A stretch of DNA of 64,000 nt from an uncultured Bacteroides sp. (GCA_900552075.1 URYL01000003.1:62001-126000); one strand, 5' to 3'; positions 8,441 through 17,403 are shown, counted from the first letter of the stretch. The notes: generated by a model not told the origin, from the letters alone. Made by a program: numbers and translations.

Positions 8441-9415
8441 ATGAACAAAATTGAGTTAATAAAGCAGCCTGTAGAAAAGGAATTGGAAGAATTCAGAACG
8501 CTTTTCGAGAGTTCTTTGACCAGTACAGACCCTTTACTGGGAGAAGTGCTGTCGTACGTAAAGAAGCGGAGTGGAAAGATGATGCGTCCGATACTGGTGA
8601 TGCTGATGGCCAAATTGTTCGGTACAATAAACGATTCTACTTTTCATGCCGCTCTTTCACTGGAATTACTTCATACGGCCAGTCTGATTCACGATGATGT
8701 GGTAGACGAAAGTGACAAACGCCGTGGGCAGTCCTCAGTCAATGCAATCTATAATAATAAAGTGTCTGTGCTGGTGGGCGATTACATGCTGGCTACAAGT
8801 TTGAAACATGCGGCTCATACCGGTAAGGTGGAGTTGGTGGAACTGGTGGCTTGTCTGGGACAGGAACTTTCGGAAGGAGAAATCTTGCAGTTAGGCAATA
8901 CGGGCAAGGAAGATTTTGCAGAAAATACCTACTTTGATATCATCCGGAAGAAAACAGCCGCTTTGTTCAAAGCCAGTGCGCAAAGTGGGGCAGTTTCAGT
9001 AGGAGCCTCTTCGGAAGAGGCGATGAAAGCAGCACTTTTTGGTGAAATGCTGGGTATTGCCTTCCAGATAAAGGATGATATTTTTGATTATTTTGAGAGT
9101 CCTGAGCTGGGTAAACCGACAGGCAATGACATGCTTGAAGGAAAACTGACGCTGCCGGCATTGTATGTGTTGAACAAGCTGCATGACGCTTCTTTGAAGG
9201 AACTCGCGTTGCGGATACGTGCCTTGCGTGCATCGAAAGAAGAGATTGCCCAGTTCGTCAAGACGGTGAAGAAGGAGGGAGGTATTGAATACGCTACCCA
9301 GAAAATGTATGAGTTCCGCGAGAAGGCTCTTTCACTTCTGCCTGTCTTTACCGACGAGGCGATTCGTACTTCAATTACTGCTTATATTGATTACGTTATC
9401 GAGCGAAACAAGTAA
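8441..9415 (+). CDS. Trans-polyprenyl diphosphate synthase
   Basis: The 324-residue cytosolic enzyme condenses isopentenyl diphosphate with allylic diphosphates to make a long prenyl chain, most likely the menaquinone side chain. Both aspartate-rich motifs are present: LIHDDVVDESDKRRG (first) and FQIKDDIFDYF (second). Length and motifs fit octaprenyl/solanesyl-type synthases rather than the short-chain farnesyl synthase; exact chain length cannot be read. It is divergent from polA and ends at a bidirectional terminator. Confidence 0.9.
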   Translation: MNKIELIKQPVEKELEEFRTLFESSLTSTDPLLGEVLSYVKKRSGKMMRPILVMLMAKLFGTINDSTFHAALSLELLHTASLIHDDVVDESDKRRGQSSVNAIYNNKVSVLVGDYMLATSLKHAAHTGKVELVELVACLGQELSEGEILQLGNTGKEDFAENTYFDIIRKKTAALFKASAQSGAVSVGASSEEAMKAALFGEMLGIAFQIKDDIFDYFESPELGKPTGNDMLEGKLTLPALYVLNKLHDASLKELALRIRALRASKEEIAQFVKTVKKEGGIEYATQKMYEFREKALSLLPVFTDEAIRTSITAYIDYVIERNK

Positions 9416-9432
9416 CTCGTGTCATCCATAAG

Positions 9433-9480
9433 AAATGCCCCTTTCTTCCGTGGTTTTCCCGTGATAGAAAGGGGCATTTT
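9433..9480. terminator. Bidirectional terminator
   Basis: A perfect 14-bp stem (9433-9446 with 9466-9479) lies between the convergent polyprenyl synthase and deoC genes and can serve both strands. A T-rich stretch follows on the plus strand. Confidence 0.75.
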
Positions 9481-9499
9481 ATTTCCTTTTTCTTTTTGA

Positions 9500-10453
9500 T
9501 TAGAAGAACTTGGTCTCACTGCCTACAATTTCTGAAAGCAGGAGATTGGCCAGACGGCTGGTGCCCAAACGGAACCGTTCGTTGGTCAGCCATTCTTCAC
9601 CCAGCAGTTCCTTCACGATGGTATAATAAACCAATGCATCGTGTACGGAGTTGATGCCGCCGGCAGGTTTAAAACCTACTTTCCGACCTGTTTCCAAGAA
9701 GTATTCCTTGATGGCCTGGCACATTACATAAGCTGCTTCCGGAGTGGCTGCCGGTTTTTCTTTTCCGGTAGAAGTCTTGATGAAGTCTGCTCCGCAATAC
9801 ATGGAAAGAATGGAAGCTTTCTTAATGTTAGACGCACTGCCCAAAGCACCTGTTTCCAGGATTACTTTCAGGTGTTTCTCACCGCACACTTCTTTCAATT
9901 CTTCGATTTCATCGCACATTCCCTCATAGTCTCCGCTCAGGAACTTTCCGACCGGAATGACAATGTCGATTTCATCGGCACCGGCATGCAGGGCCATGGC
10001 AGTTTCTGCTACCTTGACTTCCATGAAGGTCTGTGAAGAAGGGAAACCTCCCGATACGCAGGCAATCTTGACATCATCTGCTTCAAGGGTATCGTTGACA
10101 ATCTCGGCCATATTAGGATAGACGCAGATGGCAGCTACGTTCTTCAGATCCGGGTAACGGTCTACGAACTCATTCACTTTTTCGGTAAACTTCATCACGC
10201 TCGGTTCGCTGTCCGTACATTTCAGTGTGGTCAGGTCGATGCAGTTGAAAAGGAATTTCTTTACCTCCAGGGTGTTGTTCTCTTCCAGATGTTTCTCGAT
10301 GAGCTTCGCTGTCTTTTCAGCGATTTCATCGTCATTCAGCTTCGTATTGTACTTGTGCAATGCCTCGTCATACTTGCTGGTCTGGTTCGGGTTTTCTCTT
10401 TCGTCCTCGGGGTTGTATCCAAATTCGCCCCCATGTTCGCGATAATGTTCCAT
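9500..10453 (-). CDS. deoC: Deoxyribose-phosphate aldolase
   Basis: The enzyme splits 2-deoxyribose-5-phosphate into glyceraldehyde-3-phosphate and acetaldehyde in deoxynucleoside breakdown. The class I aldolase core is clear: FNCIDLTTLKCTDS, VCVYPNM, HAGADEIDIVIPVG, and DFIKTSTGKEKPAATPE with the Schiff-base Lys. At 317 residues it is longer than the E. coli enzyme (about 259); the extra is a charged N-terminal stretch of about 50 residues with no later ATG before the conserved core. It is last in dtd-mazG-deoC, 7 bp after mazG. Confidence 0.9.
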   Translation of the reverse strand: MEHYREHGGEFGYNPEDERENPNQTSKYDEALHKYNTKLNDDEIAEKTAKLIEKHLEENNTLEVKKFLFNCIDLTTLKCTDSEPSVMKFTEKVNEFVDRYPDLKNVAAICVYPNMAEIVNDTLEADDVKIACVSGGFPSSQTFMEVKVAETAMALHAGADEIDIVIPVGKFLSGDYEGMCDEIEELKEVCGEKHLKVILETGALGSASNIKKASILSMYCGADFIKTSTGKEKPAATPEAAYVMCQAIKEYFLETGRKVGFKPAGGINSVHDALVYYTIVKELLGEEWLTNERFRLGTSRLANLLLSEIVGSETKFF

Positions 10454-10460
10454 ACTCTTA

Positions 10461-10781
10461 TTATAGTTTAGGGTTGTTTTTATGTCTGTCTTTGTCGCGG
10501 GTCGTTTTTTTCTCCAGGTTCTTGCGGAAAGCCTCGGTCAGGTCCACTCCCGTCTGGTTAGCCAGGCAAAGCAATACCCAGAGCACGTCCGCCATTTCAT
10601 CGCCCAAGTCCGTCTTTTCTCCGGCTTTAAACGACTGGTCGCCATACGTCCGCGCCATGATGCGTGCCAGTTCTCCCACTTCCTCGGTGAGCACGGCCAT
10701 GTTGGTCAGTTCACTGAAGTATCTCACTCCATACGTCTTGATCCACGTATCTACTGTTTTCTGTGCTTCTTCCAGTGTCAT
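10461..10781 (-). CDS. MazG-like nucleotide pyrophosphohydrolase
   Basis: The 106-residue all-alpha protein has the MazG metal-binding pattern: LTEEVGELARIMAR (EExxE) and, after a loop, DLGDEMADVLWVLLCLANQ (ExxD). Such single-domain proteins hydrolyse nucleoside triphosphates or dNTPs to monophosphates, probably as homo-oligomers. The specific nucleotide is not known. It sits between dtd (gap of 2 bp) and deoC, so all three are likely co-transcribed. Confidence 0.85.
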   Translation of the reverse strand: MTLEEAQKTVDTWIKTYGVRYFSELTNMAVLTEEVGELARIMARTYGDQSFKAGEKTDLGDEMADVLWVLLCLANQTGVDLTEAFRKNLEKKTTRDKDRHKNNPKL

Positions 10782-10783
10782 AG

Positions 10784-11236
10784 TTATTCTTTGTTTTTGG
10801 TATCCATGCAGATGGTTACCGGTCCGTTGTTAATCAGCTCCACTTTCATGTCGGCCCCGAATTCACCGGTGCCAACTTCCTTGCCGAGGGCGATACTCAA
10901 TTCGTTGCAGAAATAATTATAGAGAGGAATGGCCGTTTCGTGTCCGGCTGCCCGGATATAAGACGGGCGGTTTCCTTTCTTGGTAGAAGCCATCAAAGTA
11001 AACTGGCTGATAACCAGAATTTCTCCCTGCACATCCAGAATCGATTTGTTCATCACTCCATTTTCATCGTCAAACACACGCAGGTTGACAATCTTCTTGC
11101 AGAGCCAGTCGGCGTCTTCCTGCGTGTCGGCTTCCTCAATACCGACCAGTACCATGAAGCCCTCTTTTATGGCCGATTTGCATGTCCCGTTGATGGTCAC
11201 GGAGGCACGCGTCACACGTTGTATAACTACTCTCAT
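10784..11236 (-). CDS. dtd: D-aminoacyl-tRNA deacylase
   Basis: The 150-residue protein removes D-amino acids (and mischarged Gly) from tRNA. It starts MRVVIQRVTRASV, and has the SQFTLMA motif and the NRPSY segment near the C-terminus that form the chiral proofreading site. Length is typical. It heads the dtd-mazG-deoC unit. Confidence 0.93.
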   Translation of the reverse strand: MRVVIQRVTRASVTINGTCKSAIKEGFMVLVGIEEADTQEDADWLCKKIVNLRVFDDENGVMNKSILDVQGEILVISQFTLMASTKKGNRPSYIRAAGHETAIPLYNYFCNELSIALGKEVGTGEFGADMKVELINNGPVTICMDTKNKE

Positions 11237-11255
11237 GATATTCGTTTTCTTTCTA

Positions 11256-11263
11256 CAAAAATA
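11256..11263 (-). promoter_or_regulatory. -7 element for the dtd operon
   Basis: TATTTTTG on the minus strand lies 19 bp before the dtd start, between uvrC and dtd. No convincing -33 element is seen. Confidence 0.45.
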
Positions 11264-11269
11264 CGCATT

Positions 11270-13102
11270 TTATTTGGATTCCGACAGCGATTCCTTGACG
11301 CTTTTCGCTGCACTTTCTCCGATGACCTCTGCAATCTCTTCCAAGGTAGCCTGGCGAATGCGGGCCACGCTTTTGAATTTCTTCAGTAGGGCGGTTTTCC
11401 GTTTCTCTCCAATACCTTTGATGGTATCGAGAGCCGAGGCTATCTGACTCTTGCTTCGCTTGTCCCGGTGGAATGTGATGGCAAAACGGTGTACTTCGTC
11501 CTGTATGTTTTCCAGTAAGTGGAACAGGGGAGTACCTTGTTTGATGCCGAGAGTTTGCGGTGGAAATCCGTATAGAATTTCAGAGGTCCGATGGCGGTTA
11601 TTCTTGGCTAGTCCCACAATGGGAATTTGCAGATGCAGTTCATCTTCTATGACTTCTCGTACAACTTCCATTTGTCCCTTTCCACCGTCGGTCAGAATCA
11701 AGTCGGGCAGTTCGCCTTGCTCCTCTAAAATCCGTGAATAGCGGCGGCGTACTACCTCCTGCATGGAAGCATAATCGTCGGGACCCACTACGGTTTTGAT
11801 GAGGTATTTGCGGTAATCCTTTTTGCTGGGTTTGGCCTTTTTGAACACCACGCAGGCCGCCACGGCATCCGAACCTTGTATGTTGGAGTTATCGAAACAT
11901 TCGATGTGGTTCGGCATCTTTTCTAAGTGGAGCTGTGCCTGGATTTCCTTCATCAAGCGTACGCTTCGTTGCTCTGGGTTGAGCTTCTCCGCCTGTTTTA
12001 ACCGGTCTACCTTATATTGTTTCACGTTCATCAGTGAAAGGTCGAGCAGGTGTTTCTTTTCGCCTCGCTGGGGCACGGTAAACGTTACCCCGTTCATTCC
12101 CATATCCAGTTCGAAAGGTACGATGATTTCCTTGGAAGTGCTCTTGTAACGTTCCCTCATTTCTACGATGCCGAGCGAAAGCAGCTCTTCTTTGCTTTCG
12201 TTCATTCGCAGCTTGTATTCAAAGGTGAAGGCTTGGTTGATGCATCCGTTGGTGATGTGCAGGTAATTAATGTAAGCCGTGTTTTCATCCGTTTCTATCG
12301 AGAATACATCAATCTGGTGGAGGGTTGCACTGACCACTTCGCTCTTGGCGCGGTAGCTTTCGATAAGCAGGTATTGCTCCTTGACCTTCTGTGCTTCTTC
12401 GAAACGCATTTCGCCGGCCAGCTGTTTCATCTCTTCCATCAGGGCGTTGCTCACGGCCTGTGTGTTTCCTTTCAACAGCTCTTTTGCCTGTGCGATGTGC
12501 TGCATGTATTCCTCGTGCGATTGCTGTCCGATGCAGGGACCCAGGCAGTTCTTGATGTGGTATTCCAGGCACACCTTGAATTTTCCCTGTGCGATGTTTT
12601 CGGGCGTCAGGGCGAGGTGGCAGGTGCGCAGCGGATACAACTTCTTGATTAGTTCCAGGATGGCTACCATTGAAGGAATATGGCTGTAAGGACCGTAGTA
12701 GGTAGACCCGTCGCGGATGATTTTCCGGGTCTTGTAGATACGCGGAAAATACTCGTTGCTGACGCAGATGGAAGGGTAGGTCTTGTCGTCTTTCAACAGC
12801 ACATTATAGCGTGGCTTGTATTTCTTGATGAGGTTGTTCTCCAGCAACAGGGCATCTTCTTCCGTATTGACTACGATGTAGCGGATGTCCGCAATTTTTG
12901 ATACTAACATCCGCGTCTTAGCCGACTGGTGGTCTTTGGAAAAATAAGAGTACACCCGTCGTTTCAGGTTCTTGGCTTTCCCTACATAAATAATGACTCC
13001 TTCTTTGTTCAAGTACTGGTAAATGCCCGGACCATCCGGCAGGTTCAGCACAATTCCCTTCAGGTATTCGCGGGTATTTTCTTTCTTTTCTACCTCTTCC
13101 AT
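11270..13102 (-). CDS. uvrC: Excinuclease ABC subunit C
   Basis: The 610-residue nuclease makes both cuts around lesions marked by UvrAB. Domains in order: GIY-YIG nuclease (GIYQYLNKEGVIIYVGKAKN, about residues 27-100), cysteine cluster region (CHLALTPENIAQGKFKVCLEYHIKNC, in part), UVR motif (EMRFEEAQKVKEQY), RNase H-like 5' nuclease (IECFDNSNIQGSDAVAACVV), and C-terminal helix-hairpin-helix (LDTIKGIGEKRKTALLKKF). All catalytic regions look intact. Confidence 0.95.
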   Translation of the reverse strand: MEEVEKKENTREYLKGIVLNLPDGPGIYQYLNKEGVIIYVGKAKNLKRRVYSYFSKDHQSAKTRMLVSKIADIRYIVVNTEEDALLLENNLIKKYKPRYNVLLKDDKTYPSICVSNEYFPRIYKTRKIIRDGSTYYGPYSHIPSMVAILELIKKLYPLRTCHLALTPENIAQGKFKVCLEYHIKNCLGPCIGQQSHEEYMQHIAQAKELLKGNTQAVSNALMEEMKQLAGEMRFEEAQKVKEQYLLIESYRAKSEVVSATLHQIDVFSIETDENTAYINYLHITNGCINQAFTFEYKLRMNESKEELLSLGIVEMRERYKSTSKEIIVPFELDMGMNGVTFTVPQRGEKKHLLDLSLMNVKQYKVDRLKQAEKLNPEQRSVRLMKEIQAQLHLEKMPNHIECFDNSNIQGSDAVAACVVFKKAKPSKKDYRKYLIKTVVGPDDYASMQEVVRRRYSRILEEQGELPDLILTDGGKGQMEVVREVIEDELHLQIPIVGLAKNNRHRTSEILYGFPPQTLGIKQGTPLFHLLENIQDEVHRFAITFHRDKRSKSQIASALDTIKGIGEKRKTALLKKFKSVARIRQATLEEIAEVIGESAAKSVKESLSESK

Positions 13103-13120
13103 GGTTACTTTTTAGAGTTG

Positions 13121-13172
13121 AAAAGCAGCCTTCCCTGCAGGGGCTTTCCGCTCCTTGCAAAGAAGGCTGCTT
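13121..13172 (-). terminator. Terminator after apt
   Basis: An 11-bp stem (13123-13133 with 13162-13172) encloses a long loop; the minus-strand copy runs into TTTTC. It lies between the apt stop and the uvrC start. Confidence 0.55.
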
Positions 13173-13201
13173 GGATTTTTTGTATTACGCCGAAGCGGTT
13201 T

Positions 13202-13726
13202 TTACAGCTTCAGCAGGGTAGTGACTTCTACGTTTTCGTCGAATGCTTTCCGGCCTTTCAGTCCTTCCAGTTCGATGACAAAGTTGACGTATGCTTGCTT
13301 GACCCCACAGTGTTTCACCAGTCGGTGAGCAGCCGCCATGGTTCCTCCTGTAGCCAGCAGGTCATCGTGCAACAGTACAACGTCCTCTGGGCTGATGGCA
13401 TCTTTATGAAGCTGGATGGTGTCGGTGCCATACTCCTTGGCGTAGGTCTCTTCTATCACTTCAGCGGGAAGCTTACCGGGCTTGCGGGCCATGATGAAGC
13501 CTGCCCCCAGACGGGCCGCCAAGGCACCTCCTAGGATGAATCCTCTTGACTCGATTCCCACGACCTTTGTGATGCCTTTGTCCTTGTACATCTCGTAGAG
13601 TTCGTCAATCATGCCCTGTAAGCATTCAGGGTTTTTGAAGAGGGTGGTGACATCGTAGAACAAGATGCCTGGCTTAGGAAAATCAGGAATTTCCCGGAGG
13701 TTTTTCTTTAATGTTTCTTTGTTCAT
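13202..13726 (-). CDS. apt: Adenine phosphoribosyltransferase
   Basis: The 174-residue salvage enzyme makes AMP from adenine and PRPP. It has FPKPGILFYDVTTLFKNP, GIESRGFILGGALAARLGAGF, and the PRPP loop VVLLHDDLLATGGTMAAA. The start at 13726 (MNKETLKKNLREIPDF) matches the family; a further ATG at 13783 in frame would run the coding sequence through the parS site and is not favoured. It follows mnmG on the same strand. Confidence 0.93.
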   Translation of the reverse strand: MNKETLKKNLREIPDFPKPGILFYDVTTLFKNPECLQGMIDELYEMYKDKGITKVVGIESRGFILGGALAARLGAGFIMARKPGKLPAEVIEETYAKEYGTDTIQLHKDAISPEDVVLLHDDLLATGGTMAAAHRLVKHCGVKQAYVNFVIELEGLKGRKAFDENVEVTTLLKL

Positions 13727-13759
13727 ATCCAGTGTTTTATATATAATCCTTAAATAAAT

Positions 13760-13775
13760 TGTTTCACGTGAAACA
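13760..13775. promoter_or_regulatory. parS centromere-like site (ParB binding palindrome)
   Basis: TGTTTCACGTGAAACA is a perfect 16-bp palindrome and a full match to the bacterial parS consensus TGTTNCACGTGNAACA. It lies in the short gap between mnmG and apt. parS sites are usually clustered near the replication origin, and mnmG (gidA) is an origin neighbour in many bacteria, so the window may be origin-proximal. parA and parB are not in the window. Confidence 0.85.
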
Positions 13776-13783
13776 TGGCTCAT

Positions 13784-15655
13784 TTAGCGTCCTAACAGCA
13801 CGAGCAGCACGTTGATGTCGCTGGGCGAGACGCCTGGGATGCGGCTGGCTTGTGCCAGGGTCTCCGGATCTATCTTCACGAGCTTTTGGCGTGCTTCGGT
13901 TGAGAGGGACTGCAGGTTCTCGTAGTCGAACTTACCCTTGATGCGGATGGATTCCAACCGGTGAATCTTGTCGGCGATGGTCCGCTCGCGGTCAATGTAG
14001 CCTTTATACTTAATGCGGATTTCGGCGGCTTCTATCACCTCTTCCTTTCGGTCGTCAATCTTATTCAGCTCGGCCTGGAAAGCAGGAATATGCGGGGCAA
14101 TGTTTTCGATGGTAATCTGTGGGCGGCTGATTAAATCCACCAGCTTGCATCCGTGCGTAAGTCGGGCAGTGTCCAGGCTTTCCAGTGCGTCGTTAATCTT
14201 GTCAGCCTTTACCGAGAAGTTGTTCACGAAGTCTACCAGACGGTCGATGGCCTCCCGCTTCTTTTGGAAGATGGCGTAACGGTCTTCCTTTACCAATCCT
14301 AATTGGTGGGCACGTTCCGTCAGTCGCATGTCGGCATCGTCCTGACGAAGCAGGATACGGTATTCGGCTCTTGAGGTAAACATACGGTACGGCTCGTCTA
14401 CACCCTTTGTTACCAAGTCGTCAATCAATACGCCGATGTACGCTTCATCACGTCCTAATACGAAAGGCTCTCCGCCGTGGCAGTTCAGGTGGGCGTTGAT
14501 GCCGGCAATGATTCCTTGTCCGCCGGCTTCTTCATAGCCGGTCGTACCGTTCACCTGTCCGGCAAAGAACAGGTTCTTCACTACCTTCGATTCCAACGTA
14601 TGCTTCAGCTGGGTCGGGTCGAAATAGTCGTATTCGATGGCATATCCCGGACGGTATACCACCAGGTCTTTGAAGCACGGAATCTTCTTCAGAGCTTCTA
14701 ACTGAATCTCCATCGGCAGCGAAGAAGAGAATCCGTTCAGGTAAAGTTCGCGGGTCGTTTCTCCCTCCGGTTCCAGGAAAAGCTGATGCTGCGGTTTGTC
14801 GGGGAAGGTCACGATTTTGGTCTCGATGCTCGGGCAATAACGTGGTCCGATACTCTTGATTTGTCCGTTGAAAAGGGGAGAGTCGGCCAGTCCTTTCCGC
14901 AAGGTGGCATGCACTTCCTCGTTGGTGAAGCACGTCCAGCACTGCAATTGCTTCAGGTGACGCGGCTCGCTGATGAACGAGAAACGGTGGAAATCATTTT
15001 CTCCATCCTGGGTATCCATCAGGTCGAAGTGAACGCTCTTGCCGTCGATGCGGACCGGAGTACCCGTCTTCATTCGTCCAGCCGTAATGCCGTGGCGGGT
15101 GATGGATTCGGTGAGGTGATATGATGCCGGTTCCGCACAGCGTCCGCCGGGCAGCATCTTGTGGCCGATGTGCATCAGTCCGTTCAGGAACGTACCCGCG
15201 GTGAGTACGATACATTTGGCATGGAACGTCACGCCCCAGCAAGTCACCAGTCCCGTCACTTCTCCGTTTTCAACCAGCAGTTCCTCCACGGTGTCCTGCC
15301 AGATATGCAGGTTCGGCAGATTTTCGAGTACCTCTCTCCAGGCCCAGATAAACTTGCCACGGTCGCATTGTGCACGCGGACTCCACATGGCCGGACCCTT
15401 GGAACGGTTCAGCATGCGGAACTGGATAGCCGTCTTGTCGGTCACGAGTCCCATGTATCCACCTAAGGCATCAATCTCTCTCACGATTTGTCCCTTGGCA
15501 ATACCTCCGACGGCCGGGTTGCAGCTCATCTGTCCGATTTTGTTCATGTCCATGGTAATCAGGCAGGTCTTTGAACCCAAGTTGGCGGCGGCCGCTGCGG
15601 CCTCGCATCCGGCATGACCGGCTCCGATTACGATTACATCATACTTGAAATCCAT
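13784..15655 (-). CDS. mnmG: tRNA uridine-5-carboxymethylaminomethyl modification enzyme MnmG
   Basis: The 623-residue FAD protein acts with MnmE to modify U34 of several tRNAs. It has the dinucleotide-binding start (DVIVIGAGHAGCEAAAAAAN), the signature CNPAVGGIAKGQIVREIDALG, FLNGLMHIG, the FAD-binding GTTGYEEAGGQGIIAGINAHL, and the C-terminal helical RIPGVSPSDINVLLVLL that contacts MnmE and tRNA. Length is typical. mnmE is not in the window. Confidence 0.96.
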   Translation of the reverse strand: MDFKYDVIVIGAGHAGCEAAAAAANLGSKTCLITMDMNKIGQMSCNPAVGGIAKGQIVREIDALGGYMGLVTDKTAIQFRMLNRSKGPAMWSPRAQCDRGKFIWAWREVLENLPNLHIWQDTVEELLVENGEVTGLVTCWGVTFHAKCIVLTAGTFLNGLMHIGHKMLPGGRCAEPASYHLTESITRHGITAGRMKTGTPVRIDGKSVHFDLMDTQDGENDFHRFSFISEPRHLKQLQCWTCFTNEEVHATLRKGLADSPLFNGQIKSIGPRYCPSIETKIVTFPDKPQHQLFLEPEGETTRELYLNGFSSSLPMEIQLEALKKIPCFKDLVVYRPGYAIEYDYFDPTQLKHTLESKVVKNLFFAGQVNGTTGYEEAGGQGIIAGINAHLNCHGGEPFVLGRDEAYIGVLIDDLVTKGVDEPYRMFTSRAEYRILLRQDDADMRLTERAHQLGLVKEDRYAIFQKKREAIDRLVDFVNNFSVKADKINDALESLDTARLTHGCKLVDLISRPQITIENIAPHIPAFQAELNKIDDRKEEVIEAAEIRIKYKGYIDRERTIADKIHRLESIRIKGKFDYENLQSLSTEARQKLVKIDPETLAQASRIPGVSPSDINVLLVLLGR

Positions 15656-15681
15656 TCGTTTTTATGTTTTTATTTCTTTTG

Positions 15682-15689
15682 CAAAAATA
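15682..15689 (-). promoter_or_regulatory. -7 element for mnmG
   Basis: TATTTTTG on the minus strand lies 26 bp before the mnmG start, just after ybeY. No clear -33 element. Confidence 0.45.
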
Positions 15690-15693
15690 CGAA

Positions 15694-16116
15694 TTACATG
15701 AAATCTTTCCGCATTTCCAAGGCCTTGTTTTCGGCGGCCTCCATGATTTCGCGTTCGCCGGGACCCTTGTCGTTGATGCCGCACAAGTGCAGGATGCCGT
15801 GGATGATAACCCGGGAAAGTTCCGTTTCGTACGGCGCTTCAAACTGCACGGCATTGGTGCGTACGGTGTCCAGGCTGATGAACAAATCGCCCGACAACCG
15901 TTTCCCTTCGCAGTAGTCGAAGGTAATGATATCCGTGTAATAATCGTGCTGCAGGTACTGGCGGTTCACCTCCAGAATCTTCTCGTCCGAGCAGAAAATG
16001 TAGGCAATGTCGCCCACTTTTTTTCCGTAGGTTTCTGCTACGGCTTTGATCCATGCGGTGGTTTCACGCTGCTTGATGGCGGGCATTTCCACGCCTTCAG
16101 TTTGATAAGTGATCAT
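15694..16116 (-). CDS. ybeY: Endoribonuclease YbeY
   Basis: The 140-residue zinc-dependent RNase acts in 16S rRNA 3' maturation and ribosome quality control. The signature RVIIHGILHLCGINDKGPGE fits H-G-x-L-H-L-x-G; the usual third His (GxDH) is replaced here in the GINDKGPGE variant, in which a further metal ligand would have to come from elsewhere in the loop. It lies 9 bp after the SpmAB-like gene, so the two are likely one unit. Confidence 0.9.
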   Translation of the reverse strand: MITYQTEGVEMPAIKQRETTAWIKAVAETYGKKVGDIAYIFCSDEKILEVNRQYLQHDYYTDIITFDYCEGKRLSGDLFISLDTVRTNAVQFEAPYETELSRVIIHGILHLCGINDKGPGEREIMEAAENKALEMRKDFM

Positions 16117-16125
16117 AATGGTATG

Positions 16126-17358
16126 TTAATTGAAAAATAAATATCCGATAAAGATGGCAGCCAGGATACCGGCAAAGTCGGCAATCAGTCCGCAAGGCAC
16201 GGCGTGCCGGGTGCGCGTTACGCTCACACTGCCGAAGTAGACTGCCAAGATGTAGAAGGTGGTATCGGTGGAACCTTGGAAAATGCAGGCCAGCCGTCCC
16301 ACGAAAGAATCAGCCCCGTAGGTCGTCATGGCATCCACCATCAGTCCACGGGCCCCGCTTCCGCTCAACGGTTTCATCAAGGCAGTAGGTAAGGCCCCTA
16401 CAAACTGGTCGTCCAGTCCGCAGCCTTTCACCAAGGTGGCGATACCTTGTATCAGAAAATCCATGGCGCCCGAAGCCCGGAACACCCCGATGGCAACTAA
16501 AATGGCCACCAGATACGGAATAATCCGTACGGCAGTAGAGAATCCTTCTTTGGCTCCTTCCACGAAGGCATCGTACACATTGACCTTTTTTCGTACGCCG
16601 GCCACGATGAAACCGATGATAATCAGAAACAGGAAGACATTGGCAAAAGTGGTAGAGTACAAGTCAATCTGCTGCCGGGTGAGCAGATGGAAGAAATAGA
16701 TGATACCTGCGATGAAAAGGCTGGCTCCTCCCAAGAACAAGAGGATGGTGCGGTTCAGCAAGTTGATGCGTTGGTACAAGCTGACCGCAAGAATGCCGGC
16801 CAAGGTTGAAAAGAATGTAGCCAACAGGATGGGCACAAATACATCGGTGGGTTGGGCCGCTCCTAACTGCGCCCGATACACCATGATGCTGATAGGAATC
16901 AGGGTCAGCCCCGAAGTGTTCAGCACTAAAAACATAATCATCGGGTTGCTCGCCGTGTCTTTCTTCGGGTTCAGCTCCTGCAGTCCCTCCATGGCTTTCA
17001 GCCCGAGCGGAGTGGCCGCGTTGTCCAGCCCCAGCATGTTGGCCGCTAAGTTCATGAAAATACTGCCCGTCACCGGATGTCCTTTCGGGATGTCCGGAAA
17101 CAGTTTCGAGAACAGCGGGCTGAGCAGCCGGGCAAAGAGCTGGATCACGCCTCCCTTTTCGCCAATCTTCATGATGCCGAGCCAGAGCGACAGCACGCCG
17201 GTCAGTCCCAAAGAAATCTCGAAAGCTGTCTTCGACGAGTCGAAAGTAGAGTTGATGATGGTTGGAAAAACCGTCGTGTCGCCAAAGCACACCAGTTTCA
17301 CAAGGGCCACCCCGAAGGCCAGCAGAAAGAATGCAATCCAGATGTAGTTTAATGCCAT
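16126..17358 (-). CDS. SpmA-SpmB-like fused nucleoside-recognition (Gate) membrane protein
   Basis: The 410-residue protein has about nine to ten hydrophobic segments and two Gate-type halves: an SpmA-like one (EISLGLTGVLSLWLGIMKIGEKGG, AANMLGLDNAATPLGLKAME) and an SpmB-like one (VEGAKEGFSTAVRIIPYLVA, LPTALMKPLSGSGARG, QGSTDTTFYILAVYFGSV). In Bacillus the halves are separate spore-maturation proteins; here they are fused in an organism that does not sporulate. The transported or sensed substrate is unknown. Confidence 0.85.
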   Translation of the reverse strand: MALNYIWIAFFLLAFGVALVKLVCFGDTTVFPTIINSTFDSSKTAFEISLGLTGVLSLWLGIMKIGEKGGVIQLFARLLSPLFSKLFPDIPKGHPVTGSIFMNLAANMLGLDNAATPLGLKAMEGLQELNPKKDTASNPMIMFLVLNTSGLTLIPISIMVYRAQLGAAQPTDVFVPILLATFFSTLAGILAVSLYQRINLLNRTILLFLGGASLFIAGIIYFFHLLTRQQIDLYSTTFANVFLFLIIIGFIVAGVRKKVNVYDAFVEGAKEGFSTAVRIIPYLVAILVAIGVFRASGAMDFLIQGIATLVKGCGLDDQFVGALPTALMKPLSGSGARGLMVDAMTTYGADSFVGRLACIFQGSTDTTFYILAVYFGSVSVTRTRHAVPCGLIADFAGILAAIFIGYLFFN

Positions 17359-17395
17359 TTCCTGTCTAAGTATAATTCATGATTAATCTGTGTTA

Positions 17396-17403
17396 CAAAA
17401 GTA
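17396..17403 (-). promoter_or_regulatory. -7 element for the SpmAB-like/ybeY unit
   Basis: TACTTTTG on the minus strand lies 37 bp before the start codon. A diverging plus-strand -7 box lies 42 bp away. Confidence 0.5.

Noticed and set aside
13727..13783. Longer apt with start at 13783
   Set aside because: The added residues have no family match and the segment contains the parS site; the ATG at 13726 begins the conserved protein.
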